DNA of 64,000 nucleotides from Tridacna crocea (GCA_943736015.1 OX031072.1:18193501-18257500), one strand, 5' to 3'. Counted from the first letter of the stretch, positions 19,989 through 31,217 are shown. The notes: generated from the sequence alone by a model not told the origin. Translations and numbers: made by a program.

Positions 19989-20593
19989 GCCGCTATTGGA
20001 CCTTAAATGCGGGGTTTTTATTGCACTTTTAAGTTTTTTCTATTTTTCTAGGCGGAGTAAACTTATGTGCATAAGTGCACTTACCTGGGAACGCCCCTGT
20101 TAGTGGATTTATTTGGCACTGAGTTACCCTGTTCTCTTTTATCACATAATCCCGAGTTTTAACGACCATCGAGAGGAATGCGTATGAAAACATCATAGAA
20201 AATGGGAAAATGAGTATTTTCTTCTTTTTCCTAGCATGAGTTCGGGCGATAATAATTTGTCATTTACTACTAATCACTTTCTTCTCTCAAGGTCTGTACC
20301 GATCTGGGGAAAAACTGTTGACCGGTTCCATACCGTCGGTTTTGACAAAGGCACGTCTTATATGAAAGGAAGAAAAGATCTGACTTGAATCTAAGCCTGA
20401 GTCGATACTTTTTGAAGCTGCATTAAACCCCCTTATCACATATCATGGCTGATGTAATTTGTCATTTGCAAACACTTCAGTTTTAGGTTACAGCTTACAT
20501 TTCATTGTGTAGTAAACAATCGAGAGGTGAGTCCTCTGACGGATAAGAAAAGTAAGTGGGAACAGATGATTAGTTGGGATTTTATCATGCCCA

Positions 20594-20804
20594 ATCCTTT
20601 CGGCGCCATATAGGTGAAAACAGTCCTATATGCGGACGGCAAAGATCAAGATCAGACTACACAGAACGTGCAGTCTGATATTTGATCTATTCCGTCCGCT
20701 TTTGTTGTGCAGCCCATACAATGAACCTCTTTTTAAGTTTCAATGGGTTGTAATATAGCTGCCAAAAGAGGTTGGGTCTATTTATTATGTGCTGAAGGAG
20801 TTAA
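20594..20804. mobile_element. Family B MITE, GCGGACGG subtype
   Basis: GCGGACGGCAAAGATCAAGA then TCAGACTACAC … GTGCAGTCTGATATTTGATCTATTCCGTCCGC: the hairpin arms extend through the GCGGACGG border. Right end GCTGAAGGAG-TTAA (20801-20804). Confidence 0.8.
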
Positions 20805-20910
20805 TACTATGAGGTTATTTAACATGCTTGGGTACAACACTGAATTCTATTGGATGAGTTCACTTCAGAACTAGTCTTTATTTCATGCTTTCCGGTAGGA
20901 TATCGAGAAA

Positions 20911-21331
20911 TGGCAGTGAAAATATTTTTCGATCTTACACTGGTACCACCAGTGAAAATACCGATTTTCACGTTCTTGTTGCCTAGGTAAATTGCGCGTG
21001 CCTAACAACCAGACGGGAAATATGACGTCATATACCTTACATTTCACGCGCTTGACGTACCGTTGCTATGCGGGAGGGGTACGCCACGGGGAATAAGGGA
21101 AAAGAACTGTACTGAATTTTGATAAAGCTCCTCCCAGAAAGGGTTAAAAGCATAAAATAAATAGAATATTTGTTTTTTTCGGTGAAAGATCGAAATTTAT
21201 TTCATCTCGTGAACACCATCGGTAATATTTTCACTCGTGGCTGCGCCACTCGTGAAAATATTACCGATGGTGTCCACTCGATGAAATAAATTTCGATCTT
21301 ACACCGAAAAAAACAAATATCCTCTATATAT
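20911..21331. repeat. CRE-bearing repeat with terminal hairpin, copy 2
   Basis: Diverged direct copy of 18571-18950. The TGACGTCA octamer is kept (21023-21030). The terminal inverted repeat (about 21174-21312) is longer: ATTTATTTCATCTCGTGAAC and ACCATCGGTAATATTTTCACTCGTG are mirrored around a GTGGCTGCGCCAC centre, so copy 1 has lost the middle of the hairpin. Confidence 0.88.
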
Positions 21332-21639
21332 TTTGGACGAGGCGACAAATTGGCTTATCTTATGAAGAACCATGTTTGCTCACTTGCAAAATTTATTGTT
21401 AATGCATTTGAAAAGCGAAGAAAATCAACCTACTGCTAACATATATATATATAAGTCTATAATTTTGCTTTAAAAATTTGACCATTTATCCAGCATGTGA
21501 GTTAATATCGTAAACATTCCAAAAACTGAAAGTGAATTATAGGCCCATCTGGCCGGGTGTATGTTTGTTATAAATTTTGTCAACTTTTTTCTTTTTGTAT
21601 GTTACTATGTACACATGTCACTATAATAAACAATTTACT

Positions 21640-21960
21640 ACTACTACTACTATAGAGTGGTTCTGGAGTGTAAGACAGTGTTTTAACAACCTTAGTCACA
21701 TCAAGGCGGTTAGGGCATCTACGCATGTGTATCCAGGTTTTCTCACAACACTACTGACACAACTTTCTTTCCAAGCCACTTATACTACTTTTCTCACATG
21801 CATCAGAGATGAGAGGCTAAAAACCGCCAATAAGAAATTTTGTCTCAACCCAGTATCAAATTCACAACCACTGGGTCACATGTCAGATGTTTTATTATAT
21901 AACACTTACCCAAAATTGTTTCAAAAAGGGTTACGGAAAGTCGTAAGACATCATTAAGTT
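21640..21960. other. Possible degraded SINE with accidental open frame
   Basis: A 126-codon open frame (21577-21957) has no recognisable domain. The DNA (CAGGTTTTCTCACAACACTACTG, CTTTCCAAGCCACTTATACT, CATCAGAGATGAGAGGCT, CCAGTATCAAATTCACAACC) has the cadence of the SINE-type repeat at 22875-23196, so I read it as old repeat, weakly. Confidence 0.35.
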
Positions 21961-22046
21961 ATCAAGTTTGTTACGGTTCAAAAGTGCCACCTGTGGATTC
22001 CAGTACTTTACTGCTAATCAGCATCAAGTCTGTTTTGACTTATCCA

Positions 22047-22230
22047 TTTACCCTTTACCAAACAACAACATTTTAGACTGCTCCAAACTAAAAAAAAAAA
22101 CATGTAGTAAAGTATTGTGGGAAAAAAGAGAAAATGCTGGTTACTAGCATTTTCTCCTTTCCCCACGATATTTTCAAAAGGCTTCTACCTCAGGGTCGTA
22201 AAAATCAGGGATCGTTTTGTAAAGAGTTAA
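22047..22230. mobile_element. Family A MITE, shortened left part
   Basis: Left border TTTA-CCCTTTACCAAACAAC, palindrome GTATTGTGGGAAAAAAGAG … CTCCTTTCCCCACGATA, right border TTTTGTAAAGAG-TTAA. Confidence 0.85.
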
Positions 22231-22370
22231 ATGGCCTTTTACACCCTGAATTTGCAGCCAATGTAGATCAAGATCAGACACTACAAAACGTGCAGTCTCA
22301 TCTCTAACCTACAAAGTCTGATTTTTAAAACATGCCTCCCAACAGGAACCTGAGCGGTGCAGTGAGTTAG
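22227..22370. mobile_element. Family B MITE, decayed, sharing TTAA with the previous element
   Basis: GTAGATCAAGATCAGACACTAC … GTGCAGTCTCATCTCTAACCTAC is a worn family B palindrome. Its left border is the TTAA at 22227-22230 that ends the preceding family A copy. Confidence 0.6.
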
Positions 22371-22874
22371 ATTTTATTTCTAGACGGAATATCGTCGGTT
22401 TACTTCGAAAACCTCGTAACTTTAGCTTGTTCCAAGTTATAGTTATGAGGTTTTTGAAGTCAACTAATGATATATATCTCTTTTAGATATTTTTAGCGCT
22501 ATTACGGGTTACTTGTATGACGCAGCCAGATGTCTTAGCTGTCATTCTTTTCAATTAATGTTTACAACATTCCCTAAAGGCGAGGGATATTTGTCCGCAA
22601 GGACGGTGGCTTCCCGAGGACTTTTGCCTCTTGGACAAATGCCCGCGGACTGAAGTTGGGAAAGGGACAGTTTTTTCCCCCTTTTTCTCAATTTCGAAAA
22701 ACATAATTTATCGTTATTTACATAATTATTTATGTCAGCACATAAGGGTACTGAATGCTACAAACAGACATTTGACCATTATTTCTACGTTTTTTAAACC
22801 AGATTTTTTGTTCCTTCCCATAATGTTTCAAAACCTTTATCGTATCAAGCGCACGAGATCATGGGTTTGTTCAG

Positions 22875-23196
22875 TTGATTGATTTATTGTATGGTGTTTA
22901 ACGCAGCATTATGCTGTTTTAAACGTCATTTTCAGTCATATTGAGGCAGCCAGTGCACCTATCAATGATCTCTCTTGGATTCTTTTACCAGTACTCCGCA
23001 CAATATTCTTTCCGAGCCACTGGGTGCTTTCCCACTTAACCATCGTCGAAACAATGGTCAGCTGTGAGAGAAGAATGAATCGTGTCCCAATGGCTATGAT
23101 CAATCTTCGAAAAGAGATTGGCCAAGCCAGAGATCCAACCCGTGACCTCTTGTTCTCAGGTCTTGCGTGCTACCGACTGAGATACTGGGATTAAGC
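22875..23196 (-). mobile_element. tRNA-derived SINE of the GTTTAACGC type
   Basis: On the minus strand the head has A-box-like TATCTCAGTCGGTAGCACGC and B-box-like CACGGGTTGGATC. The far end, on the plus strand, is TTGATTTATTGTATGGTGTTTAACGC, the tail motif of abundant bivalve SINEs. About 320 bp. Related tails occur at 32.47, 41.82 and 51.36 kb. Confidence 0.75.
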
Positions 23197-24400
23197 AGGT
23201 TGTTCAGTTTAGGAATAAATCTGGTACTATTCAAAACAAGCGCAAAGGGCTATTTTTAAAAAAAAAAAATCATATCTAAGGTAAAGTTAAATGATTTTTT
23301 TACCCGAAAAATATGAAATACCCATTGTAAAATATTATCGATTAAGTATTCACTGCTTCTTACATTTACATGCTCCTTTTCCCACTATGGTTTTGGCCCA
23401 AAAAAAAAAGGAATCTGCGTCAGGAATACAATAATCGTCGTGTTGGTACAGTGCTGGGGTAAATCTCCGAAAAGCATGCATAATCAATATAAATCTTCTG
23501 CAGCATGCGATTTCAATATAATTTTCGTTATGTTAAGACGTTCTTAATTTAACCAAGCTCTGGCACCAGAAGGCTTAATACATCTCCGTGTTGCATTATG
23601 TAACCGGATGATTGGTCCCGGGTTTTATTGTTTCAGTTCCAATTTGAAATTCACCGGGAACATGCTCACGTGACTTCTCTTGTTTCATTGCCGATAGAAG
23701 GAAAAGAAATTATTGTACTTTTGTGGTGTTAAAACTTTATATTGTCTTGGTTTGTAGCCATGTTTTGTCAGCTGAAACGGTCTAGAAATGTTTGTCTGAC
23801 TGTCTTTTGTTTTCTGTCCTTATTTCGCGATTTTGACACGGTTTGTTATGTTTGCCATTGGTTTTCGCGCCCGATGTCGATGATTGTCAGTCTGATCCGA
23901 AACCTGTCGTAACTAACCAATTCTTGCATGATTTTAATTCAATCACCTTTTATTGCAGACTAACATGAATGGATGGCTTGTGGCGGCTGAGTGTGTTATG
24001 GATGGCTGTTAATTCCACAAATTGGTAAATGAATGTCGGCCTACTTGTCCTGAGTTTAAGATATTTTTCAAAAAAATTTATTGTATAAATATGTACTGAG
24101 TTAAGAACAGGACCAAGGTATTTTTTCCAAATTTTTATTTCAGACTACTACTTTCTATTTCACCTGTACATTGTCCACTTGTCGCCAATGATTGATTATC
24201 AGTGAGTAAAGAAGTAAAGAATATTCTAGAGTATCTGTTGTTGTATTCTGGACCAAAAATTCCATCCCTTCAATCTGCCCTCTACAGCCGTACTTTACTA
24301 TATAAGTATCGAAGGAGACCTAGGTTATACATTATACCGAGCAAATCATCACATTATCATGAATACATACAGTTTGTTTTATCCCATAACTGACAATATC
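23197..24400. other. Stretch with no clear gene
   Basis: Only a family D end (GAAGGCTTAATACATCTCCGTG, about 23570-23592) is recognisable. No coding exon or structural RNA was identified. Confidence 0.45.
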
Positions 24401-24439
24401 TGAAGGTGGAATGGTCCTTGAACATGCAAAAATTTTACC

Positions 24440-24560
24440 AAAAGCAAAACAAAAAGTTTCGACCCATGTCAGCCTGCGCGGACTGCGCAGGCTGACATGG
24501 GTCGATACTTTTTGCAAATGCGTTAAGCCCCCTTTTTACAGAGCAAAGCTCATCTCGTGT
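24440..24560. mobile_element. Family D MITE end with GCGCAG palindrome
   Basis: CGACCCATGTCAGCCTGCGC-GGACT-GCGCAGGCTGACATGGGTCG is a perfect inverted repeat with a five-base loop, followed by CTTTTTGCAAATGCGTTAAGCCCCC. The left arm is preceded by AAAAGTTT, mirrored by ACTTTTTG. Confidence 0.8.
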
Positions 24561-24890
24561 AGCATGCGATTTGGATATAATTCTTCGCCATGTTAAGACA
24601 GTCATATATTTGTATGTCAGCTATGATTATATAAAGCGTATGAACACGTGGCCCAGTATTTGACAGAACAAATTATACACTAATAGTAGCTGATTTGATG
24701 TTATGGCCCTTTCCTCTACCAATCGACATTTTTTTTCAGCCTGATCTAAATTGAATGGGTCTGCAGACCACAAACTAAGGAGCTGAAATCCCTCTTTAGA
24801 AGGATAGAAAGCTTTGTGAGAAAAGAAGAAGATACTGGTTAACGCAATGTATTTAAAAGCCTTCTCTGTTAGGATCGCTAAAACTAGGGC

Positions 24891-25112
24891 GGTCCAAAAT
24901 TTATGATTAAATGTTTGTTACTCACTGAAAGAAAATTCAAATTAAAAACCAGATAAATGGCCAACGATAAAAACAATACTGACCTGGCAAGGTTTTACCT
25001 AGGTCCAAAATTTATGATTAAATGTTTGTTACTCACTGAAAGAAAATTCAAATTAAAAACCAGATAAATGGCCAACGATAAAAACAATACTGACCTGGCA
25101 AGGTTTTACCTA
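24891..25112. repeat. 111-bp perfect tandem duplication
   Basis: GGTCCAAAATTTATGATTAA … GGTTTTACCTA occurs twice head to tail (24891-25001 and 25002-25112). I see no difference between the two copies, so the duplication is very recent. Confidence 0.95.
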
Positions 25113-25384
25113 GGTGTAAATTTCATTTTTTTGGACCTGCCACACAAAAACAGAGTGTCGTCATTGCAATGACTTCCATTCTTATAAATTTCATGATGAA
25201 AATTTAGATGCATTTCCACGCCCGTATTGTTCCTTTTCGGCGGCCACTGTCACTTTAATAGTGCATTAATGTTCTAAGTGCAGACGTCTAATTTCGCCTG
25301 CCAGTATACTTATTTTGTGGGGGGAAAAAAGGAGAATTGGGGTATTATTTAGGAATGTTGGCTCATTTACCACAAGACTTTTGA

Positions 25385-25480
25385 GCCACGCTCTATGAAA
25401 AAGGGGATTTAAGAATCTGCAAAAAGTACCGACCCTGGTCACAGGCTGACATGGGTCGAAACTTTTTTTACAATTTGCAA
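25385..25480. mobile_element. Family D MITE fragment
   Basis: CTCTATGAAAAAGGGGATTTAAGAATCTGC, AAAAAGTACCGACCCTGGTC and ACAGGCTGACATGGGTCG keep the family D border and the GGCTGAC arm. Confidence 0.6.
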
Positions 25481-25799
25481 ATATCACACATGTCTAAGGA
25501 CGATTCTATCTCCTTATCCAGTCAATTGTCTGGCTAAATTAATTCCATGGATCCATGATTACGGGATTACTTTCTACGAACAATGATTATGAATATTCAT
25601 TAAACCCTCTGTTGTCAGAACATGGCACATTTTCACGTGAAGAAGGTGACGTGCATGTTGCTGTATTCATATTTTGCATAGATGCTCAAGTTCGTAAAAT
25701 GCCGATTTCTCTGAGGAAAGAACACATTATAATTAGCAATACTGCACGCAAGATTATCTGCATCTCAAAATTGGAGAAATTTGACCCTACATTAAACCG

Positions 25800-26183
25800 C
25801 CCATTATTCAAAGGACTCTGAAGAAGATGGCTTCTGAAATCATTGTAGGAAAGGAGGAGAAGAGCAGCTGGTAACCAGCATGTTCTCCTTTTCCAACAAT
25901 ATTTTCTACCCTTTAAACGTTTACCACACGGCAAAATTTTAGACCTAACCAAATTGAAAGCATGTCAAACTGACTAAAATGAGGAAAGTTTTCTTTGATA
26001 GTGCAGAAAACTTCAGGGAAAAAGGAGAAAATACTGGTGACGGCTTTTAACGAACCCCTCTGAAAACATTATGAGAAAAGGAGAAAATGCTGTTGACCAG
26101 CATTTTCTCCTTTTCTCATAATGTGTACAGAGGGGTTCTGCTTAATGGTCGTTAAAAGTCGTCATTTCGTGGTAAAGGGTTAA
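25800..26183. mobile_element. Cluster of decayed family A MITEs
   Basis: Two palindromes: 25840-25912 (ATTGTAGGAAAGGAGGAGA … TCCTTTTCCAACAATATTTT) and 26058-26125 (ACATTATGAGAAAAGGAG … CTCCTTTTCTCATAATGT). In the second both arms carry the same change. The right end is GTGGTAAAGGG-TTAA (26180-26183). Confidence 0.75.
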
Positions 26184-26423
26184 ATGACAGAAACGGCTTT
26201 TTAAACATTTCGTGGAAAAAGGAAAAATGCTGGTAATCATCTTTTCCTCCTTTTCCCATAATGTTTTCTATCGTTTTAGTGACAGGTATGACGGATAAAA
26301 AAAAGTTGAAGAAAAAAGAGAGAATGCTACTAAGTAGCATTTCATCCTTTCCACAAAATGTTTTCTGTAGTCTCAAAGACAGAAATCATATTTTGGGCTA
26401 ATCGTCGTCTTCTTATACTTTAA
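26180..26423. mobile_element. Family A MITE, decayed
   Basis: Between TTAA at 26180-26183 and TTAA at 26420-26423, with two worn hairpins (GTGGAAAAAGGAAAAATGC…CCTCCTTTTCCCATAATG and AGAATGCTACTAAGTAGCATT). Confidence 0.6.
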
Positions 26424-26590
26424 CCCTTTACCACACAATGACGACTTTTAATACCCATGAAAACATTGTGGGACAAGGAGAAAGTGCTGGTTACCAGCAT
26501 TTTCTCCATTTCCCACAATGTTTTCTACTCGACCAAAGAAAAAACATTTGACATGAACCACATTGAAACGGTCGTCTGCAAATGCTTTAA
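26420..26590. mobile_element. Family A MITE, shares TTAA with both neighbours
   Basis: TTAACCCTTTACCACACAATG at left, palindrome with GTGCTGGTTACCAGCATT centre, TCGTCTGCAAATGCTTTAA at right. The terminal TTAA (26587-26590) also begins the next copy. Confidence 0.82.
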
Positions 26591-26840
26591 CCCTTTCCCA
26601 CACGACAAATTTTTGGACTAGACCAAATTGACAGCATTTGCAGATGACAATTCAACTCTTGCTGAAAAGATGATATCTGTTTATAGTAGGGTAGAAAACA
26701 TTGTGGGAAAAGGAGAAAATGCTGGTTACCAGCATTTTCTCCTTTTCCCACAATGTTTTCAAAAAAGGCTACTATTCCAGACCCGTAAAAGGAAAGGGTT
26801 CAATTCGAACTGGTCTGAAATTTGTGTGGTAAAGGGTTAA
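26587..26840. mobile_element. Family A MITE
   Basis: TTAA at both ends, left CCCTTTCCCACACGAC, right GTGTGGTAAAGGG, perfect palindrome GAAAACATTGTGGGAAAAGG with GCTGGTTACCAGC centre. A small internal duplication near the right end (AGGAAAGGGTTCAATTCG) lengthens it to 254 bp. Confidence 0.88.
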
Positions 26841-26973
26841 TTTGTTTGAGTCTAACATTTTGTCAGTGCATAATTAGAAACGTTTGTTTTGAACTCTCTT
26901 GGTACCAAAATAATCAAAACCCAACTGACCTCTTATTGACGGCCGAAAATATAATACAATGAACCTTAGAAAG

Positions 26974-27115
26974 ATTTAATCTTAATCGTCTGACTGAAAA
27001 ATAACGGACGGTATAGTTCTAAGATCAGACTGCACGTTCTGTGCAGTCTGATCTTGAAACTATACCGCCCGTAAAAAGTCAATATTTTCACCTCTTGTGC
27101 TGAGAGGGATAATTC
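26974..27115. mobile_element. Family B MITE, GCGGACGG subtype
   Basis: ACGGACGGTATAGTTCTAAG then ATCAGACTGCAC-GTTCT-GTGCAGTCTGATCTTGAAACTATACCGCCCGT is a hairpin of ~30-bp arms. In both arms GATCTACA is replaced by AGTTTCAAG/CTATAC-type bases that still pair. Right border GCTGAGAGGGATAA. Confidence 0.75.
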
Positions 27116-27298
27116 AATGAAGCCTCGGTAATTAGAGAGACAAAACGCGTGTAATGATATTAACCATGAACTGCAAACTAAATTAAAATCAAATTCGAAC
27201 CGATAGCAAGAATGGAAAAAATAAACCCTCTCAAACTGTAGTTTCAGCGTTTCTTTCGTCGAAAAAGTCCCATGCTGTGTATCGGACAGTACTATGGC

Positions 27299-27532
27299 TA
27301 TAACACTGTACCAAACAATCCCTTGTCTTTATGACCCTGAGATAGAAGCCTTTTGAAAAAATTGTAGGAAAATGAGAAAATGCTGGTAACCAGCATTTTC
27401 TTATTTTCCTACGATGTTTTCTACCCTTTTGGAAACAAATTTTCAGTTTTTGAGTTACGTTTATTTTGTCGTCTGCGAATGCTTTCAATTTGGGCTAGTC
27501 TAGAATTTTGTCGTTTGGAAATAGGGTAAACC
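27299..27532. mobile_element. Family A MITE with altered but paired hairpin
   Basis: Left ACTGTACCAAACAATCCC, right GTTTGGAAATAGGGTAA. The palindrome reads ATTGTAGGAAAATGAGAAAATG … CATTTTCTTATTTTCCTACGAT: relative to the usual sequence both arms carry GTGGG to GTAGG and an altered GGAG block. Confidence 0.82.
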
Positions 27533-28011
27533 AGACCGCACGGTATATCCAGTTTGGTCTGTATATATACAATATCTGCAAAACGGTTTTGAACCACATC
27601 AGGGTTTTTTTTTGTTTTTTTTCGACCCAAATAACTGAAATTGCAATATTTATGTTTTTTATCATTTACCTTAAATTTTCAATTGAATTTATTCAATGGT
27701 TTAGGGTCAACCGACTTTTTATGCCTTAACAGCACATTATCAAGAGTTGAAGCGAATTTTAAACAGAGAGGTTAAGAAAACGAATTAAGATAGAAAATGC
27801 GGATGATTAACATTTCCCCTTTTCCAAAGATATTGTCTACCTATTTTAAGAACAAATACTGTCATTTTAAAAAGATTTGAATTCAATTCTTCAAACTCCC
27901 TCAAAATGGTCGTGTCTAAACTTTTGCCCTTTGGTAAAGTATTGATAGTTAACAATCATGGCGTCTAATACACAGGATCATGTTTTTGACAATTTTTGTC
28001 CTCGACTAATC

Positions 28012-28277
28012 TAATTGGCTGCAACACGCGAAAAGGGGCATTCGGCCATTTGCTTAGAGTGTCGTGTCTAATCAGCCTGCACAGTCAGCGCTGGCTAATC
28101 CGAAACGACACTTTCCATTTTTATATAATTATCTGTTTCACGCAAGTGTACTCTAATCTAATGTAATGTTATGTAAACTCATGTAGTCGGTAAACGCTGC
28201 GCATTGCGCAGGCTGACCCGGGACTTTACGTTACGCAAATGTCTGAATGCCATTTTTCGCGTGTCGCAAGCCAATTA
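28012..28277. mobile_element. TA-flanked TIR element with family D-like core
   Basis: Left terminus TAATTGGCTGCAACACGCGA. The reverse complement of the right terminus is TAATTGGCTTGCGACACGCGA. Both then read AAAA(A/G)GGCATTC…CATTTGC. Inner GTGTCGTGTCTAATCAGCCTG and GCGCAGGCTGACCCGGG blocks pair partly. TA at the ends suggests a TA target, as used by Tc1/mariner. Confidence 0.75.
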
Positions 28278-28434
28278 TAACAATAAGGTTTAAAATGGCA
28301 ATGTTTTTCCGAAATGTCTCAGTATTGTGACAAACACCACCCTCTTTTAACCTAATCTATAAGAGAAATGTCCAAATCTATATTACCTGCCAAAAGCCAC
28401 CCAGTTTCGATTTTCAGTATTTTTAACATAATTC

Positions 28435-28668
28435 TTAACTCATTACCAAATGACAATAGTCTATTGTAGACTTGTCCAAATTGAAAGCATTTACAGACGA
28501 CATAATAAAAGTGACTGCATATTTGGAATTTGTTTTGTGAAGGGTAGAAAACATTGTGGGAAAAGGAGAAAATGCTGGTTACCAGCATTTTCTCCTGTTC
28601 CCACAATGTTTTCTACAGGCTTCTTTCTCAGGGGCGTCAAAAGTAGGGATCGTGTGGTAATGGGTTAA
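28435..28668. mobile_element. Family A MITE, full length (234 bp)
   Basis: TTAA at both ends, CTCATTACCAAATGAC…GTGTGGTAATGGG termini, GTCCAAATTGAAAGCATTTAC block, perfect palindrome. Same orientation as 17955-18184. Confidence 0.92.
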
Positions 28669-28759
28669 CTCCAATGGGAAAAGCCGCTACTTTTTTCTTA
28701 TTCTGTGATAATTTTTTATTCCATCTGGTACATAAAACGTTACAATCAGTGGATTGATA

Positions 28760-28958
28760 TTAACCCTCATCTTGCAAATGGTGAAGTTTTTGAAGCGATA
28801 GTGAAAACCCATAGTTCGCTATTTCAAAAATATTTTGGGAGGGAGGAGGGACAATATGCCCATATCTGACAGTGTAGAATATAGATCACATTGCACGTTC
28901 TGTGCAGTCTGATCTTGATGTACACTGCTCGCAAAAGACCAGGGAGTAGCATGCTTAA
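28760..28958. mobile_element. Family B MITE, shares right TTAA with a family A copy
   Basis: TTAACCCTCATCTTGC at left, AGTGTAGAATATAGATCACATTGCAC … GTGCAGTCTGATCTTGATGTACACT inside, AGTAGCATGC-TTAA at right (28955-28958), where the next family A element begins. Confidence 0.78.
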
Positions 28959-29196
28959 CCCTTTCCCATACGGCAAATTTTGGACCAGACCAAAGTGAAA
29001 TCATTTTGCAGATGACAAATTAACAGTTGCTAAAAAGATGATTTTTCTATATGATAGGGTAGATATTTTTAAACATTGTGGGAAAAGGAGAAAACGCTGG
29101 TTACCAGCATTTTCTCCTTTACCCACAATGTTTCAAAAGGCTTCTATTCCTGGCCCGTAAAAACCAGGGATTGTTTGGGAAAGGGTTTGAGGGTTA
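28955..29196. mobile_element. Family A MITE
   Basis: TTAACCCTTTCCCATACGGC at left, AGATGACAAATTAACAGTTGC block, palindrome with GCTGGTTACCAGC, TTTGGGAAAGGGTTTGAGGG-TTAA at right. Confidence 0.88.
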
Positions 29197-29412
29197 AAGG
29201 TATGATAAAGTTGGGAACTCTTGATGCAGACAAGAATTTCACGTTCCACTGTAAGATGGAAATTTTAATAATGCACTGAATATATTGGACGAGTTTGATT
29301 GGACAATAAAATTGGCTATCGGGGTTCGTATTCTCTAATCATTCTTAACAACTTCCTTAATCTTACTCTGCAGAATTTTCTAAATTTGATTGTAACACAT
29401 TCTCTGATTGAC

Positions 29413-29641
29413 TTAACCCATTACTACACAATCCCTACTTTTGACGCCCCTGAGAAAGAAGCCTTTTGAAAACTCTGCGGGAAAAGGAGAAAATGCTGGT
29501 AACCAGCATTTTCTCCTTTTCCCACAGTGTTTTCTACCCTTCCCAGAACAAATTTCAATTTTTCAGTCACCTTTATTTTGTCGTCTGCAGATGCTTTCAA
29601 TTTGGACTAGTCTAAAATTTTCTCGTGTGGTAAAGAGTTAA
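29413..29641. mobile_element. Family A MITE, full length (229 bp)
   Basis: TTAACCCATTACTACACAATCC at left, AACTCTGCGGGAAAAGGAG … CTCCTTTTCCCACAGTGTT palindrome, CGTGTGGTAAAGAG-TTAA at right. Confidence 0.92.
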
Positions 29642-31217
29642 CCATGTGGTTTTGATATGTTTGTGTCCAGTTGATGCAAGGACAAACTAACGACCCGAGC
29701 TCAATAATTATGTTGGTAACGCATCGAGTTTGAAACTAGGGCTCGCTGGTTATACTCCAAGTTCGGCAAAATTCTTTCTTGTAACTGATGATAACCACTT
29801 CTGCTTGATTCATTTTTTTCCTCACTTTTGTCAGTTGTATTGACGATACTATAATGGGAAAGCATCCAGTCTTTCATAAAGAATTATGCAGAGTTCTGAT
29901 AAAAGTTATACAAGGAAAGCATGGGTACATACACTTGCCGCATTGATATAATTGAAATGATGTTGACAATGGAATAAAACATGAAATACACAATCTAGAA
30001 ATCTATTTCAGCAAACGAAGAAAGGGAAAAACTCCACATTTTTCCGAGGGAAAACTTGTAATGCTCACTGACATAGATTGGATTTTAAATGTCAGAGCCG
30101 TCAAATACCAAGTGTAGAAACCTAGTAACATCATTTTTATCATATTTGTCACAATTTTACAAGCACACATTGTCAAACCAGATTAACCATTTCTCGGGTG
30201 ATTCAGTCATTTTGGGATTTTTTTCGAGGATTTCGCCCTCTGCATGAAAGGTTGAAAGCTGTTCACGTTAGAGTGCTTTCTTATTTCTGGGTAATCCTTG
30301 CGCAATGGCGTAACTAGGAGTACAAAAATTAGTACATGGTCTGAATCGCGAGTGCACTATTATACCCTAAGACTGGTAACAAGCTGTAGTTATGAGATTT
30401 TAGAAGTAAATCGGCGATATATTTTTCTTTGTAACCGTACAAAAACTGTACGGATACAATTTGTAGAAAGTTTGAATTGGTAATTCCGTTTGTTATTCAC
30501 TACGATCAGATATTACGTCACCGTGCTGATTTGCATACTTGTAAATGACACCTATAATTAATGGAATACTGGTAGCTAGACCTTTTATTTGTCCTTTAAC
30601 CTTTAGCCAATCAGAAGTTCTGTTACTTTCACACTGACAAACAGATTTTGAACAATGTTTTTAAGAATGATTGGTGAATACAGGTCTAATGGCCGCCGGG
30701 ATATAACTGAACTATAGTTAAAAAAAGGGAGTAACACAGTTTACAATCAATTAATCATTGATAGATGTTGTCACTGAAGCAGGTTTTTTGGTCTGTACAT
30801 ACTATGTAACTTGGAAAGAACCCAACAAATTAACTGATAAAAAAATGAACATAATTATCTCCTGTCTGAGTTTTGATCTGTTACACCATTAGCAAATAGC
30901 TTTATTGGCAAAACAACATAATTGATATTGTATGCAGAGTTATGAGTTCTGAATTTATTCATTCCCAGAAACCACCTGGGTGTCTCTCTTACCCAATTAA
31001 ATGCTGAACTAATTTTTTCGGCGTAGCTTATTGCACTTGCATTTGACCTAGTTCCTGGTACTGATTAAGAATGAATATATGGTAATTTGCGATTGGTAAA
31101 AAAATGTGCACATGTTTATCCGGCGGGTCCCCGCTGCCATACTTTCTTGCAGATTTATGAACCCACTTGTTACAAACATTACTTACTATTACTAAACGAT
31201 GTCTAGGGCGGCTTGAG
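29642..31217. other. Stretch with few recognisable elements
   Basis: Only a family C half copy is clear at about 30603-30697 (TTAGCCAATCAGAAGTTCTG … AAGAATGATTGGTGAATAC). No coding exon or RNA gene was recognised. Confidence 0.5.

Noticed and set aside
21577-21957. 126-codon open frame as a protein gene
   Set aside because: Low-complexity start (poly-Thr from a TAC/ACT run) and SINE-like DNA in the second half; no domain.
22560-22640. GC-rich palindromic stretch GGGATATTTGTCCGCAAGG…CCTCTTGGACAAATGCCCGC as a structured RNA or element
   Set aside because: Only short, interrupted pairing and no second copy in the window.
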